Translations under genes and position numbers: made by a program
The notes under the pieces: generated by a model
Seen by the model: only the letters and a program-made list of their open reading frames with translations
What the model was told of the DNA's origin: nothing
Databases searched by the model: none
From: Pycnopodia helianthoides
Lineage: Eukaryota; Echinodermata; Asteroidea; Forcipulatida; Asteriidae
Direction: 5' to 3'
DNA length: 64,000 bases
Assembly (NCBI GenBank): GCA_032158295.1
Contig: CM063257.1
Span: 16,708,332 to 16,772,331 of the forward strand
In this document: piece after piece, positions 1-10,102 of the stretch
Position numbering within the stretch: the first letter of the stretch is position 1
Layout: each line of letters begins with the position of its first letter

Positions 1-123
1 TTCTTGCTGTACCGTCGTGTTTGTCAGTTCGGTTTTGCGGTTCACGCATCCATCGGACGTACTTTCATGAGGCCATTCTTATTTCGAATAGATTTCGCTT
101 GGTCAAGGGTAACTCGATTGTCA

Positions 124-470
124 AAAAAGAATATTTGTAATATAGACGATGTGACTTGTGACATCACATGTTTACAAAAAAGCCACAGAGCCTGGACTTC
201 CGACGGGCACTTTTTTACACATCTCAATGGAAGAATACAACAAATCTTATGTTTTATGGAGATCGCACTGTCTGATTTTCCTCAACTTTTGATATGAAGA
301 AAGGGGGACATCTCAAAAGCTGTACAGTTGTTGCTTTTGTAAATTTTGAATTTATGTGAAAATTATGACACAAAATATAAATTTTCCCATTGAGCCTGTG
401 TAACATCTTGCCCGTCAGGAATAGCATTATAATGTACGAGGTCAACACTCTGTAAACAAATGTTAACATG
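124..470. repeat. Family J repeat, copy 1 (inverted relative to 8.9 kb)
   Basis: About 330 bp is the reverse complement of 8885-9200, including ATGGAGATCGCACTGTCTGA and CATTATAATGTACGAGGTCA. It holds no exon; it lies just downstream of LRR exon 11. Confidence 0.88.
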
Positions 471-498
471 GTCTATAAAATAATTGTTTCACACTTAC

Positions 499-570
499 AA
501 GACTCGCAGACTGTCCAAACCCTCGAATGCACCTGGTTCAATGGATGATATCCGATTACTCACAAGATCA
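499..570 (-). CDS. Exon 11: leucine-rich repeat 6 (last exon in window)
   Basis: A 72-nt phase 2-2 exon, acceptor TCTTTCAG and donor GTAAGT. The peptide DLVSNRISSIEPGAFEGLDS continues LRV and is a consensus LRR. It leaves in phase 2, so at least one more exon must follow outside the window. RXFP-type receptors have about ten LRRs before the transmembrane region, so several more LRR exons are expected. Confidence 0.92.
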
Positions 571-950
571 CTGAAAGAAGAAGAAATATTACATCATAAA
601 CGCTGCTGTTGGGGCCTTAACACTAAGTATTAAAAAAAAAAAACATTACTCGTCAATAACGTGTGACTAAAATCCCATTTTATTTGATGCTTGCTAATTA
701 ATAAGCTCATGGTTTACAACACATTTGAATTAGTAATCAGCTCCCGGTTCACGTGTGCTATATTTTATTCACGTCAACAAGTAACCAGTTAACCACTATT
801 AATATACCTTCACACGTGAATATAATAGTAAGAAGTTCCACTGGTGGTATGACTTTACACTTGCTTTATGACCATTATAACGGAAATCAAAGAATGGTGT
901 TCCTTACTGTGACTTTTACTGCTGAAACAATAAGTAAAACATAACTTAGG

Positions 951-1109
951 CCCTTTTCGAATCCACGGCTTCGGCTCCGGATTGGGCTTCAGGCCCAGTT
1001 TTCTTGTCTGTAACCCTGACCGCAAAGCAGGCGTAAGTTAAAATAATTGAGGGAGCTTAGCTAGCCTGAGCCGATTTTGGAGCCGAAGCCGTGAATTCGA
1101 AAAGGGCGA
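951..1109. repeat. Family F foldback element, copy 1
   Basis: Inverted ends CCCTTTTCGAATCCACGGCT and GCCGTGAATTCGAAAAGGG enclose about 110 bp. It ends 20 bp from LRR exon 10. Confidence 0.92.
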
Positions 1110-1128
1110 TAATGGCTTTTGAACTTAC

Positions 1129-1200
1129 AGTGAGACCAGGCTGCTCAGATGACGGAATGTGTTTGCCTTGAGACTTGTAATCTGATTCCTGCCGAGACGC
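1129..1200 (-). CDS. Exon 10: leucine-rich repeat 5
   Basis: A 72-nt phase 2-2 exon, acceptor GGTACCCAG and donor GTAAGT. The peptide RLGRNQITSLKANTFRHLSS continues LVS and fits the LRR consensus. The acceptor lacks a strong pyrimidine tract, so the exact 5' boundary rests on the 72-nt length and phase. The donor lies 20 bp from a family F foldback element (951-1109). Confidence 0.88.
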
Positions 1201-1379
1201 CTGGGTACCAATCAATCATGTATGTAAACACAAATTGTGATTGGTTAACTTAGCGTGTGTAAACATTGGTCAATGTACTACTTGTGCAAATGGATCATTC
1301 TCTGTTTATGACACTAATATTTGGAATAAGCTCTCTGTATTAATCATTCGATGGCAGTTCATTCAACACAATTTGTGTG

Positions 1380-1450
1380 TCTCGGCGCCGAAGAGCTTAC
1401 TTGATTTTGGCGATATATAAAAGACTTTTGATTAATGAATTGATTAATTT
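1380..1450 (+). repeat. LINE-type 3' tail remnant
   Basis: GATTTTGGCGATATATAAAA followed by GATTAATGAATTGATTAA resembles the 3' tail of the LINE at 13.6 kb (GATTTTGGCGCTATATAAAT plus GATT repeats). No coding part is left. Confidence 0.45.
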
Positions 1451-1781
1451 TTTTTGACTATTATTTTTTACTTTTCAAAACTGGTACTTTATCCAATAAC
1501 AAAATGTACCGAATTTACAAAAACAAAGACAAAGTTACATTCACAGGCAAGAAACATCTTTTACATGGAACAGGTCGGTAGCTGGGACAAAATGACTTCA
1601 AAATTAATGCAAAAACATAAAAATACATTAGCATGAAAAACACCATAATAGAAATACATTCCATTTCATTGACGTGTCAAATCGGTAGCACTCTTTAGTT
1701 TCATATGTATGATGGAACTTCGTTTAGTTTTAAGCTTAATCTAATTTGTTGTTATTGTTGCAACTTTCCTATTTCTGCCCT

Positions 1782-2486
1782 TTACACTATAAAATAATTC
1801 TCCACTTTTCTCCTTGAAATTGTAATTTTCCCGCTTTTCACCTTGTTTTCATGGAGTTCTTTTGCCAGAGCCAAAGTGTTTTACGAAGCTTTGACTGTGC
1901 GGCACTGCTGAAAATGTTATTCACCAAATGAAGAGTTTTAGGCTGGGATGGATAGCATTCACTGAAATCTTGGTGAAATTCACGGAGGCCAGCAAATGGT
2001 CTGGAGACTCTTTTTTTTCAAGGTGGTTTAAGGGAATTGCAATTCCCTTAAAGGTATTGTACACTTTTAGTAACAGCTCAAAATCAGTGTCCAAATTTTG
2101 TGTGAATAAACATATGCATGAACAAACAAACCTGTGAAAGTTTGAGCTCAATTGGTCATTGAGGTCACGAGAAAATAGTGAAAAGAGATCTTATGTGTTT
2201 TCTATTTTTTCAAATTATCGCGCGCGATAATTACTAATTGTTTTACTCGTTTCTCAGAAACGATAGCATTTTAGGCAGAAATATTTTAAGGAACCCTTTC
2301 TATCATTACTTACTTTAAATCATGTAAGTTATGTATGAATCTGTGAACATTGTGTTTTTCGATCTTACCAATAGTGTACAGGGCCTTTAAAGCGTGGTGA
2401 AAGAGAAATATTTCCTTGAATTTCAGCCAAATCCAGCACTTCACTAAGATTTCACGGTGGTTTCACAGAAAATATTTTCATAGTGT
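1782..2486. repeat. Family N element, copy 1, split by a B element
   Basis: Ends ACACTATAAAATAATTCTCC and ATATTTTCATAGTGTT. The central palindrome TTAAGGGAATTGCAATTCCC is split at its TTAA by B copy 1 (2048-2390). Confidence 0.85.
2048..2390. repeat. Family B miniature element, copy 1, inside a family N element
   Basis: TTAA at both ends. Terminal inverted repeat AGGTATTGTACACTTTTGGT and ACCAATAGTGTACAGGGCCT. Central palindrome ATTATCGCGCGCGATAAT. It is inserted in the central palindrome of element N1. Confidence 0.92.
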
Positions 2487-2949
2487 TATTATTGTATTGT
2501 AATACCAAGCTTTTATGCACTTTTACCATCTAGTGCTGTAATGCCAAGGAGAAAGGTATTGTTTATACCACTGTTGTTGTATCCAGTCAGGAGTGCAGTG
2601 ACATTTCGTGATAAGTCCCTGCGGCCGTTCCATTGCAAACATTTCTAGGTAAAGTGAGGTGGCTTTTTTCATTTCTGAAAGTTTCAAATGCGTACAGTGT
2701 TTGTTGTTGAATATAGAATGTCCTATCTTGGCTTTTTTTTTTACACGTTTGTCCCGTTTCTTTTTATATGGCAAAACAGCTTATCGCTGTCTAGAGTCAT
2801 GTACATTAATTGATCTTTTCGAGTTAGGCTGTTTTGCCACGGAATGGCTGCTGGTTGGAGACATAGGACATGGTTCTGCACTGATCAGCGGATCCAAAAA
2901 GACACGAGATACCAGAGAATGGTCAGGGCATTGCCCACTTTATACTCAC

Positions 2950-3021
2950 AGATAAACGAGTCTATCCAGACCCCTGAACATCCCTTCTCTTATATCAACC
3001 AGTTTGTTCCCATCAAGGCGT
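2950..3021 (-). CDS. Exon 9: leucine-rich repeat 4
   Basis: A 72-nt phase 2-2 exon, acceptor GATCTACAG and donor GTGAGT. The peptide RLDGNKLVDIREGMFRGLDR continues LVY and fits the LRR consensus. The plus strand across the same bases is open for 82 codons, which is an antisense shadow. A large foldback element begins about 50 bp upstream of this exon's acceptor (3072-3336). Confidence 0.9.
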
Positions 3022-3071
3022 CTGTAGATCACATAGAATACAAGTATGTCAGTATTATACGAAATGTAAGG

Positions 3072-3336
3072 TTTGCATTGAGGGACTTTTAAACGCTAGA
3101 TGGCAGCAGACACACATTGCCAAAGACTACTTCGCAAATACTCGGTACGCGTGCGTTAGCCGGGGAATGAGGTGCATGCTGGTCTAGGTAACGACAACAT
3201 TTGTCACTAGCTAGACCAGCATGCACCTCATTCCACGGCTAACGCATGCGCAGTGAGTATTTGCGAAGTAGTCTAAGATTTGATTTACCGTAAATCTGCT
3301 GCCACCTAGCGTCCCAAAAATCCCCCATTGCACTAT
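3072..3336. repeat. Large foldback element with paired CTAG(A/G)TGGCAG motifs
   Basis: Outer inverted repeat: CATTGAGGGACTTTTAAACG with its complement ending CCCCCATTG. Inner arms of about 64 bp run from AGACTACTTCGCAAATACTC to CTAGACCAGCATGCACCTCA and the reverse. The loop is about 25 bp. It sits in the intron between LRR exons 8 and 9. Confidence 0.9.
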
Positions 3337-3339
3337 GTA

Positions 3340-4449
3340 ATTATTTCAGTAATGAGTTTGTCGTGAGGTAGGAAAATTGGCGCAATGAAAGTGGAGCTGG
3401 TAAAAGGTCGTATTAAGCAATGTTCAACTGAGCGTGGAAGTTTGATCGGTTTCTTTCATTCATAAATCATTTTAGAAAGGACAAATTTGGCACGGCAATG
3501 GGAAAGCATGTCTTAATTATAGGGGGTAATTTTCGGCTAGAAATAGATGTAACTGTAATGCAATTTTTTTCAGGTGCCATTGACGGCCTTCTCCTGCTGG
3601 TGAAAAAGTACTTTGTGTGTCTGGCAGAAGGTCCTAGAGCCTTTCTATACGCCCTTCTGCCGGGCGTCCAACAGGTAGCATTTCTCCCCCCCCCAAAAAA
3701 AAAAAAAAAACACCCAGTGGTTTAACAACGTTTCAATCAGTAGGCTTTAAAATGTATACATTGGAAAAGCCTGACTCTGATAGTTGGTTTTAACATTTTA
3801 GACTTCCTGTTTAAAGAAGCGTGAATGGGAAATTAGAATAGGATCAAGGGTTAAAGTGTTGACCTGAGAACAAAAGAGGTCCACATAATATAAGGGACTT
3901 GGCACACCATGTGGACTTACACACGTCCACATAGTGTTTTCACCAGTGTTGAATAACATGAACAAAACTACGGCATGTCCATAGAGTGTATGTAACACAG
4001 ATCTGTGTACATAGTTATACTCATACAAACTGGGGACCTAAAACAAAATGAACGCTAAGTTCTCCGGTTGTGTGAAAGTCCCCTGTTGGAAAGTGTGTAC
4101 AACCCAATGGGAAACGCTGTCAAAAAGAGAGAACAAAAAAAGAAGGCCAACCAGAGGTCCCCGATTGCAAGACAGCAATTGATTCACCAATGCTTTTGTA
4201 CAGCCTTCAAAGAGTTACTCCACCCTAATACTTAGCACTCATGCCACGTCCTTGTACATGAAGACTGTGGAACCAAATCCTGGAACCTCAGGTTCCTCGA
4301 AATAGACATAAAGGAACCGTGACACGTGATTTACTGTTACTACAGTTAGACAAGACAATAAAGCATGTCCAAATAATTTAAACATTTCTAAAATAGAACA
4401 ATTATTATGTTAAGGGTATACTTTATAATAATAATAAATGACTACTTAC
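3340..4449. other. Intron 8 sequence with one exon-like open segment
   Basis: Mostly unremarkable. 3574-3674 on the plus strand is bounded by a TTTTTTTCAG acceptor and a CAG|GTAGCA donor and is open, reading DGLLLLVKKYFVCLAEGPRA. It also contains the hairpin GGCAGAAGG / CCTTCTGCC. No protein family is recognised. Confidence 0.3.
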
Positions 4450-4530
4450 AACATTAACAGTCTCTTTATGGAAGCTAAAGTATCGAATGCACCGTCATCT
4501 ACGGCTACCAAGTTATTGACGTTGAGTCGT
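4450..4530 (-). CDS. Exon 8: leucine-rich repeat 3 (81 nt; alternative 72-nt end at 4459)
   Basis: Acceptor TCTCTTACAG, then RLNVNNLVAVDDGAFDTLAS and IKRLLM. It is a good LRR, but three residues longer than its neighbours if the strong GTAAGT donor is used. A weak GT nine bases earlier (CT|GTTAAT) would give exactly 72 nt and the standard 24 residues in the same phase. Both versions keep the downstream frame. Which is used cannot be decided from sequence; the strong donor is favoured by splice consensus, the weak one by repeat length. Confidence 0.87.
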
Positions 4531-4639
4531 CTGTAAGAGAATAGTTCATGCCATAATTAATAATGATTTTTACCCATTTTCAAATGAGGTCGTCATCACA
4601 ATGATCCTGGTTGCGTCAGTTTGGGAGTCAATGTCACCA

Positions 4640-4800
4640 TGTTTTATAGACCCCTTGCATTGGCCGACATCGTAGATGAAACGTGCACGCGTAAAAAGGC
4701 TATCATTGGCTGAGAGTTGTGCACAGCGCGTAAAAAAAGCGTGCACTTTTCCCATAGTTGTTCATCAAAGATGGCGGTCAATGACGTCTAGTCCAATTTG
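4640..4800. repeat. Family O repeat, copy 1
   Basis: GCATTGGCCGACATCGTAGA, TTGGCTGAGAGTTGTGCACA and CATCAAAGATGGCGGTCAAT are shared with 5207-5365. Confidence 0.75.
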
Positions 4801-4802
4801 TC

Positions 4803-4945
4803 ACCCTTTTCGAATCCACGGCTTCGGGCCCAGTTTTCTTGTCTGAAACCCTGACTGCAAAGCATGCGTAAGTTAAAATAATTGAGGGAGCCTAGCTAGC
4901 CTGAGCCTATTTTTGAGCTGAAGCCGTGAAATCGAAAAGGGCCTA
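4803..4945. repeat. Family F foldback element, copy 2
   Basis: Same ends and core as copy 1 but lacks about 18 bp near the left arm (GGCTCCGGATTGGGCTTC). Confidence 0.92.
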
Positions 4946-5098
4946 CATAGAGTTATATATTAGTGTCTCCTTGCAGTCCCGGCGCGTTTGTGCACGCGGT
5001 ATTGCCAGTGCGCCCTCTAGTTCTTCTACACAAATCTGTGAGTCAAATTCATCAATAGAGTGTAGAGCACATTTTGAGCGGCGTGGCGTGTACACGCT

Positions 5099-5215
5099 AA
5101 GGCCGTATCTGAATTTGCGGCTACAGCTACGGCTGCGACTGTTGCTAAGGGTGTCGCTAAGGACACACTGTACGTCACTGCTCGATGACGAGGTCGATCC
5201 AGCCGTGGCTTGCAT
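5099..5215. repeat. Family H repeat, copy 1
   Basis: AAGGCCGTATCTGAATTTGC, then GGCTACAGCTACGGCTGCGA and GTTGCTAAGGGTGTCGC. It matches the 42.1-kb copy in opposite orientation. Confidence 0.75.
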
Positions 5216-5365
5216 TGGCAGCCATCGTTGATGAAACGCTCACGCGTGAAGAGCTATCCTTGGCTGAGAGTTGTGCGCAGCGCCCTCACACGTGTACGTT
5301 TCTTTTCTTCTTCTTCTCATCAAAGATGGCGGTCATTGACGTCATGTGCAATCCATATAATTTGG
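5207..5365. repeat. Family O repeat, copy 2
   Basis: GCATTGGCAGCCATCGTTGA, TTGGCTGAGAGTTGTGCGCA and CATCAAAGATGGCGGTCATT, a direct copy of the 4.6-kb repeat, directly after family H copy 1. Confidence 0.75.
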
Positions 5366-6299
5366 ACTCTAAAAATGGCGAGCGTAACAAAGTATGCCGC
5401 GTATGATGTTTGTGCAAGGGGAGTAAATAGTTCGGTGTTGTTGTTATGAATCAGTTGAATGTTTTACCTAAAATCTAAATTTTCTATTGAACTTAATGCT
5501 ACCATAGCGAAGCAGGAAGTAAACAGATCGACATCTTCCATATTTATAGTTAAAGGTATCATACAAGAGTGGTAGCGCTGACAGAATAGTCGTAGATAGT
5601 GTTCATTTTTGTGTGTGATCAACCATACAATGAAATACCGAGCCGTTGTGTGAGTCAATAGTAAATAGTAAACAATCATGCTCAAGTTTTAACATGTAAA
5701 TACAATTTTCTTGATTTTGTTTGTAGGCTAACCACTGAAATCAGCCTTTGCAGTTTTGTTTGTTTTAGATTTTCAGATTCATTTGTTTGTTTTTTTCGAA
5801 AAATTATTTCACACACACAAAATTTTACTAGTAAGAACCTACAGCTTCATAATAAATAAGCGTTTACGCTAAAATTGAACAATGATGTTTTCATCCTTGC
5901 AATCCTGTATAACACCTTTGAAGGTTGGGTATAAGTTGATAACACTCATTTATGATAATAATGTTGTTTTCACACACGTCAGTCGTCTTGAAACGCTCTG
6001 ACATTTATTAGTATTATTATTACTATTGGTTTATTCACACCATATTGCAGCCTGGTGCTGAATTGCACAGTGGTTACAGTAGGTAAAAAACAACAATACA
6101 CAGAAGTAATTACAAACAACCTTAAAACACAGGGAACACGGGCGATGTAAAGTAATCCATGAGCAAAGAAAATATATAAATTAAGCCGTTCCAGTCCCAA
6201 ATATAACACGTGTTCAAATTACTTATTTGTTTCTTTTTATTTACAAACTCTCTGGAACACCAACCGAAAATTGTATAAACTAATTGTTTGTATACTTAC
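5366..6299. other. Intron 7 sequence without recognised features
   Basis: AT-rich, unique-looking sequence. The stretch 5985-6210 (TGACATTTATTAGTATTATT, then CCATATTGCAGCCTGGTGCT) may be an inverted retroelement tail. No exon with LRR-like coding was found. Confidence 0.5.
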
Positions 6300-6371
6300 A
6301 ATACTTGTAGGTATGCCAGGCCGTTGAATGCTCCTGCTCTCAATCTTGTAAGCTGGTTTCTCTCCAAATCG
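6300..6371 (-). CDS. Exon 7: leucine-rich repeat 2
   Basis: A 72-nt phase 2-2 exon, acceptor CTCTTGCAG and donor GTAAGT. The peptide DLERNQLTRLRAGAFNGLAY continues LQV and matches the 24-residue LRR consensus LxxNxLxxLxxGAFxGLxxLxxL at every key position. The intron to the previous LRR exon, about 4.1 kb, contains the 21-bp minisatellite, a half element of family C, two SINEs and a family A element. Confidence 0.93.
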
Positions 6372-6772
6372 CTGCAAGAGGTTAACAAAAAAATCCAATA
6401 GCAAAAAAGGAGAAAAACATTATCAATATCGTATAAAGCTAGACTACTGATCTTTTAATTATTCTAAACATTTGTGGGAAAACATACCTTACTTTATAAA
6501 GTTGAACACAGATTCCATATTGGATGCATTATTTATTTGAAGTCGATTAGAAAAAAATTTGGAATGCCAAATTGATATTTCTGTTTCGACACCCTCAAAA
6601 GCGAACTTAAACCTCAGAATTTTCTTTCACATCATTATGTTATCGCTTTATTATGTTGTTGATTTTGACTAGACTACAGAGAAGCTCGCAATTAGGTTCA
6701 CACTCCAATCAGTGCCACGTCAGAATTGATCCGAAAGAAGGGTGCTAGGAGCAACACTCATTTCCGGTCTCA

Positions 6773-7421
6773 CCATGATTTTTGTCCGGGTCACCCTGAT
6801 CGTTTTCCGGGTCACCATGACCGTTTTCCAGGTCACCATGAATGTTTTCCAGGTCACCATGATTGTTTTCCAGGTCACCATGACCGTTTTCCAGGTCACC
6901 ATGACCGTTTTCCAGGTTACCATGACCGTTTTCCTGGTCACCATGACCATTTTCCGGGTCACCATGACCGTTTTCCAGGTCACCATGACGGTTGTCACCA
7001 TGACCATTTTCCGGGTTACCATGACCATTTTCCGGGTCACCATGACCGTTTTCCAAGTCACCATGACCGTTTTCCGGGTCACCATGACCGTTTTCCAGGT
7101 CACCATGACCGTTTTCCGGGTTACCATGACCGTTTTCCAGGTCACCATGACCGTTTTCCGGGTTACCATGACCGTTTTCAAGGTCACCATGACCGTTTTC
7201 CGGGTCACCATTACCGTTTTCAAGGTCACCATGACCGTTTTCCGGGTCACCATGTCCGTTTTCCGGGTCACTATGACCATTTTCCGGATCACCATGGCCG
7301 TTTCCATGTCACCATGACGACCGTTTTCCGGGTCACCATGATTGTTTTCCAGTCACCATGACCGTTTTCCAAGTCACCATGACATTTTTCCAGGTCACCA
7401 TGACGGTTTTCCAGGTCACCA
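6773..7421. repeat. 21-bp minisatellite, about 31 units
   Basis: The unit is GGTCACCATGACCGTTTTCC plus one A or G. Because 21 is a multiple of three and the unit has no stop, long frames appear on both strands (heptapeptides such as VTMTVFQ). These are repeat artefacts. Many units contain the inverted half sites GGTCA-nnn-TGACC. Confidence 0.95.
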
Positions 7422-8032
7422 AGAAAAAAAATATGAAATACATTCCAAATATATTTATATGCGTTGGAGACTGTTCCACAATGGAGGGAGTATTCAGTTT
7501 CGTGTTCAGAGAAGCGTGTGGGAATACTCATAGAGTAAACAGAAAACCAGACCATCTTTGAAATCGTTTGTTATTCTTTCAATGTGCAGGTACGGCAGTG
7601 ATGAGGATTTAGCTTAAGTAGCCGTGATCTGGAGGCTTAGCCATGGTAAGTACATTCCGAGTGTCAATTTACACTCTGCCCTGAAAGCCACGTACAATCG
7701 TCTGTCTGGAGAGAGCTTCTCCACGTGTCATGGACAAAACAATAGTCAATGAGTATACGTCAAGACACTTGGGCTTGATCTATAATTACAAATCACTATG
7801 GCGACAATGACAATTTATCTGGAAGTTCATCTTAATGCTTTGTGAAATCCAACCCCCGGCGTTGATAAAATCAGAAGCACTGTGATCCCAAACCCATGAG
7901 TGTGTTTTGTGAGTATACAATCTCCAAGCGCTGTGCTGAAGGCTTCTTGTTTACACTATATGGTCTACAAGGCTTTGAAGCGTCTGCTTTAGGTCGACCG
8001 ATCCGTTTGCAACCCCTAAACAGAGGATCCAC

Positions 8033-8195
8033 GTGTGAGGTCTCAAAATCAAGCATCTTAAAGCACACAACTTCGTGTGACAAGGGTGTTTTTTTTCTTC
8101 CATTATTATCTCGCAACTTCGACGACCAATGTTGAGATACACCAAGTGAGAAGACTGGTCTTTGACATTTACCAAAAGTGTCCAGTGTCTTTAAA
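8033..8195. repeat. Family C miniature element, right half only
   Basis: Homology starts exactly at the central palindrome (GTGAGGTCTC) and runs to GTGTCCAGTGTCTTTAA. The left half is absent. Confidence 0.88.
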
Positions 8196-8224
8196 TAAAC
8201 ATTTTTGGGGGGTTTATCAAAGAA

Positions 8225-8440
8225 AAAAAATGACTAGGGCGGGATTTGAACAAACGACCTCTACCAACTGAGCTATCTAGCCCTGTGTTGGCGGTCTCAC
8301 TATTTTGTCAATATATTTGTTCGGGGTGCCAGTCAGAAGCCATACAACCGTTCACTGCCGTGTAGCCAGGGATCACACCCAAGTTTACGATACAACCTGG
8401 GAAGCGGCAGCCAGGGGATGACCTTAAGGGAATGCGATTT
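8225..8440 (-). repeat. tRNA-derived repeat of family I, copy 1
   Basis: On the minus strand the B box GTTTGAACAAACGACC region and TAGCTCAGTTGGTAGAGG (A box) are recognisable. The adjoining body includes TCACTGCCGTGTAGCCAGGG. It matches the copy at 55.3 kb. Confidence 0.78.
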
Positions 8441-8474
8441 TTGTATATTAAGTATTATGTGTTTTGTTACTCGA

Positions 8475-8845
8475 TACTTATTATTTTGTTATGACCCATC
8501 GCCCAACTCACAAGGCCAGACGTCCACGGGTGAGGGCTACACTTAACTGAAATTGGGCTGTTGACCCAAATCAACTGTCACCAGGGGCACGTTGCCGGCC
8601 ACTTACTCCTGGGCTGAAACAGGGTTACCCCCTTCACAGACAGTGGATGCGGGTATGGGTAGCACCCACTAGGAGCCTGTCCAGAAAGCACTACCTTCCC
8701 AACTTTGTTCACGAAGCAATTATGGTTAAGTGCCTTGCTCAAGGGCACACGTGTCATATGACCGGGATTCGAACCCACACTCTGCGGCTGACAACACCAG
8801 AGTTTGAACGAGTGGACGAGACCGCATGGCCACGACACGCCACAG
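8475..8845 (-). repeat. tRNA-Leu-like SINE, body type 1
   Basis: On the minus strand it starts TGGCGTGTCGTGGCCATGCG (A box, TGGCC) with B box GGGTTCGAATCCCGG, followed by a non-tRNA body containing CAACGTGCCCCTGGTGACAG. It is a Pol III-type SINE, and the tRNA region is not a functional gene. Confidence 0.85.
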
Positions 8846-8884
8846 CTGTAATTACTCGGTCGTGGTATAGACCATGTTACATTT

Positions 8885-9205
8885 GTTTACAGAGTGGTGA
8901 CCTCGTACATTATAATGCTATTCCTGACGAGCAAGATGCTACACAGGCTCAATGGGAAAATTTATATTTTGTGTCATAATTTTCACATAAATTCAAAATT
9001 TACAAAAGCAACAGCTATACAGCTTTTGAGATGCCCCCCTTCTTCATACCAAAAGTTGAGGAAAATCAGACAGTGCGACCTCCATAAAACATAAGATTTG
9101 TTGTATTCTTCCATTGAGCTGTGTACAAATGTGCCCGCCGGAAGTCCATGCTCTGTGGCTCTTTTGTAAAGAATATGATGTCACAGGTCACATCGTCTAT
9201 ACCAT
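8885..9205. repeat. Family J repeat, copy 2
   Basis: Includes TGACCTCGTACATTATAATG and CAGACAGTGCGACCTCCATA, inverted with respect to copy 1. Confidence 0.88.
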
Positions 9206-9710
9206 TTAGGGCAATTCACGGTACAGGGCAAGAAGGGGGTAAAGTTTTTGAGCAGGGCTTACAAGCACCCCCTTCCCCACCTGTTCCATCTGGTTACGCC
9301 TGATGGTGATTGCTTTCAAGCCTTGAGGTTCTCTGTAACTCTTGGACCACCTATTTTGAAGTATGTACAGGGTGTCTGAACTTGTTACTGACAATTTAAC
9401 TGTAAGTGGTGAACAATTGATGACAATTTAAATGTAAAGTGGTGCACAAGTTCAAGCACCCTGGTCAAAAATCTCCGGCAAATCAAGGATTAGGAAAAAT
9501 GTCCGTGTTTTTGTTAAATAACGGGCTTGGCGTGTTTGGCTTCAAACGGAACTGGTCTTAAAACGCAACACGTACAATTTCGTTTGGGACGGCTATGCGT
9601 GTGGCGTCTTAACCAGAGGCATACATAATTGCTTTTTTTGCGCACCTGTTTGAATTGATGTTGTTCTCTGTTACTTATTTTCTCTCTTTTCACACCTGTG
9701 CGTTGTGTTT

Positions 9711-10102
9711 AAAGGAACATTACAGAATTGGTAAGAAAAAAAACTTGTAAAATATACTTTTTGATCACAGATTTACATAACAGTTACACGGTCTAGTGAA
9801 GACGATAGTAGAAAACATCCCTTGAAATATTTCTGTCTGAAATGCCATATTTGATGAGAAATGAATAAACTAATTTCCCGATTGGAGTTTATCGCTCAGT
9901 GCGCGTTTTACTCATTTTTTGAAACTATAATGATTTCATGCAAATGTGCAATCGGTTTTTCACTATTTTTTCGTGACCCAGATGGCCGATCGATCTCAAA
10001 CTTCTACAGGTTTGTCAGTTTATGTGTATGGTGGATAACATAAAGTGCTTACACTGCCAGCATCTGTTTTGTTAGCAAAAAACAATTCTGTAATGGTCCT
10101 GT
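9711..10102. repeat. Family A miniature element, copy 1
   Basis: Begins AAAGGAACATTACAGAATTG and ends with the decayed complement AACAATTCTGTAATGGTCCT. Body of about 390 bp matches the other A copies. No open frame of note. Confidence 0.9.

Noticed and set aside
2844..3092. 82-codon plus-strand frame that looks protein-like
   Set aside because: It is the antisense of LRR exon 9 and its flanks. The minus strand has splice sites and a perfect LRR at 2950-3021.
6720..7361. Frames of 191-211 codons on both strands
   Set aside because: They are translations of the stop-free 21-bp minisatellite.
8475..8845. tRNA-Leu gene call from the A and B boxes
   Set aside because: The head is joined to a repeated non-tRNA body and recurs at several sites, so these are SINEs.
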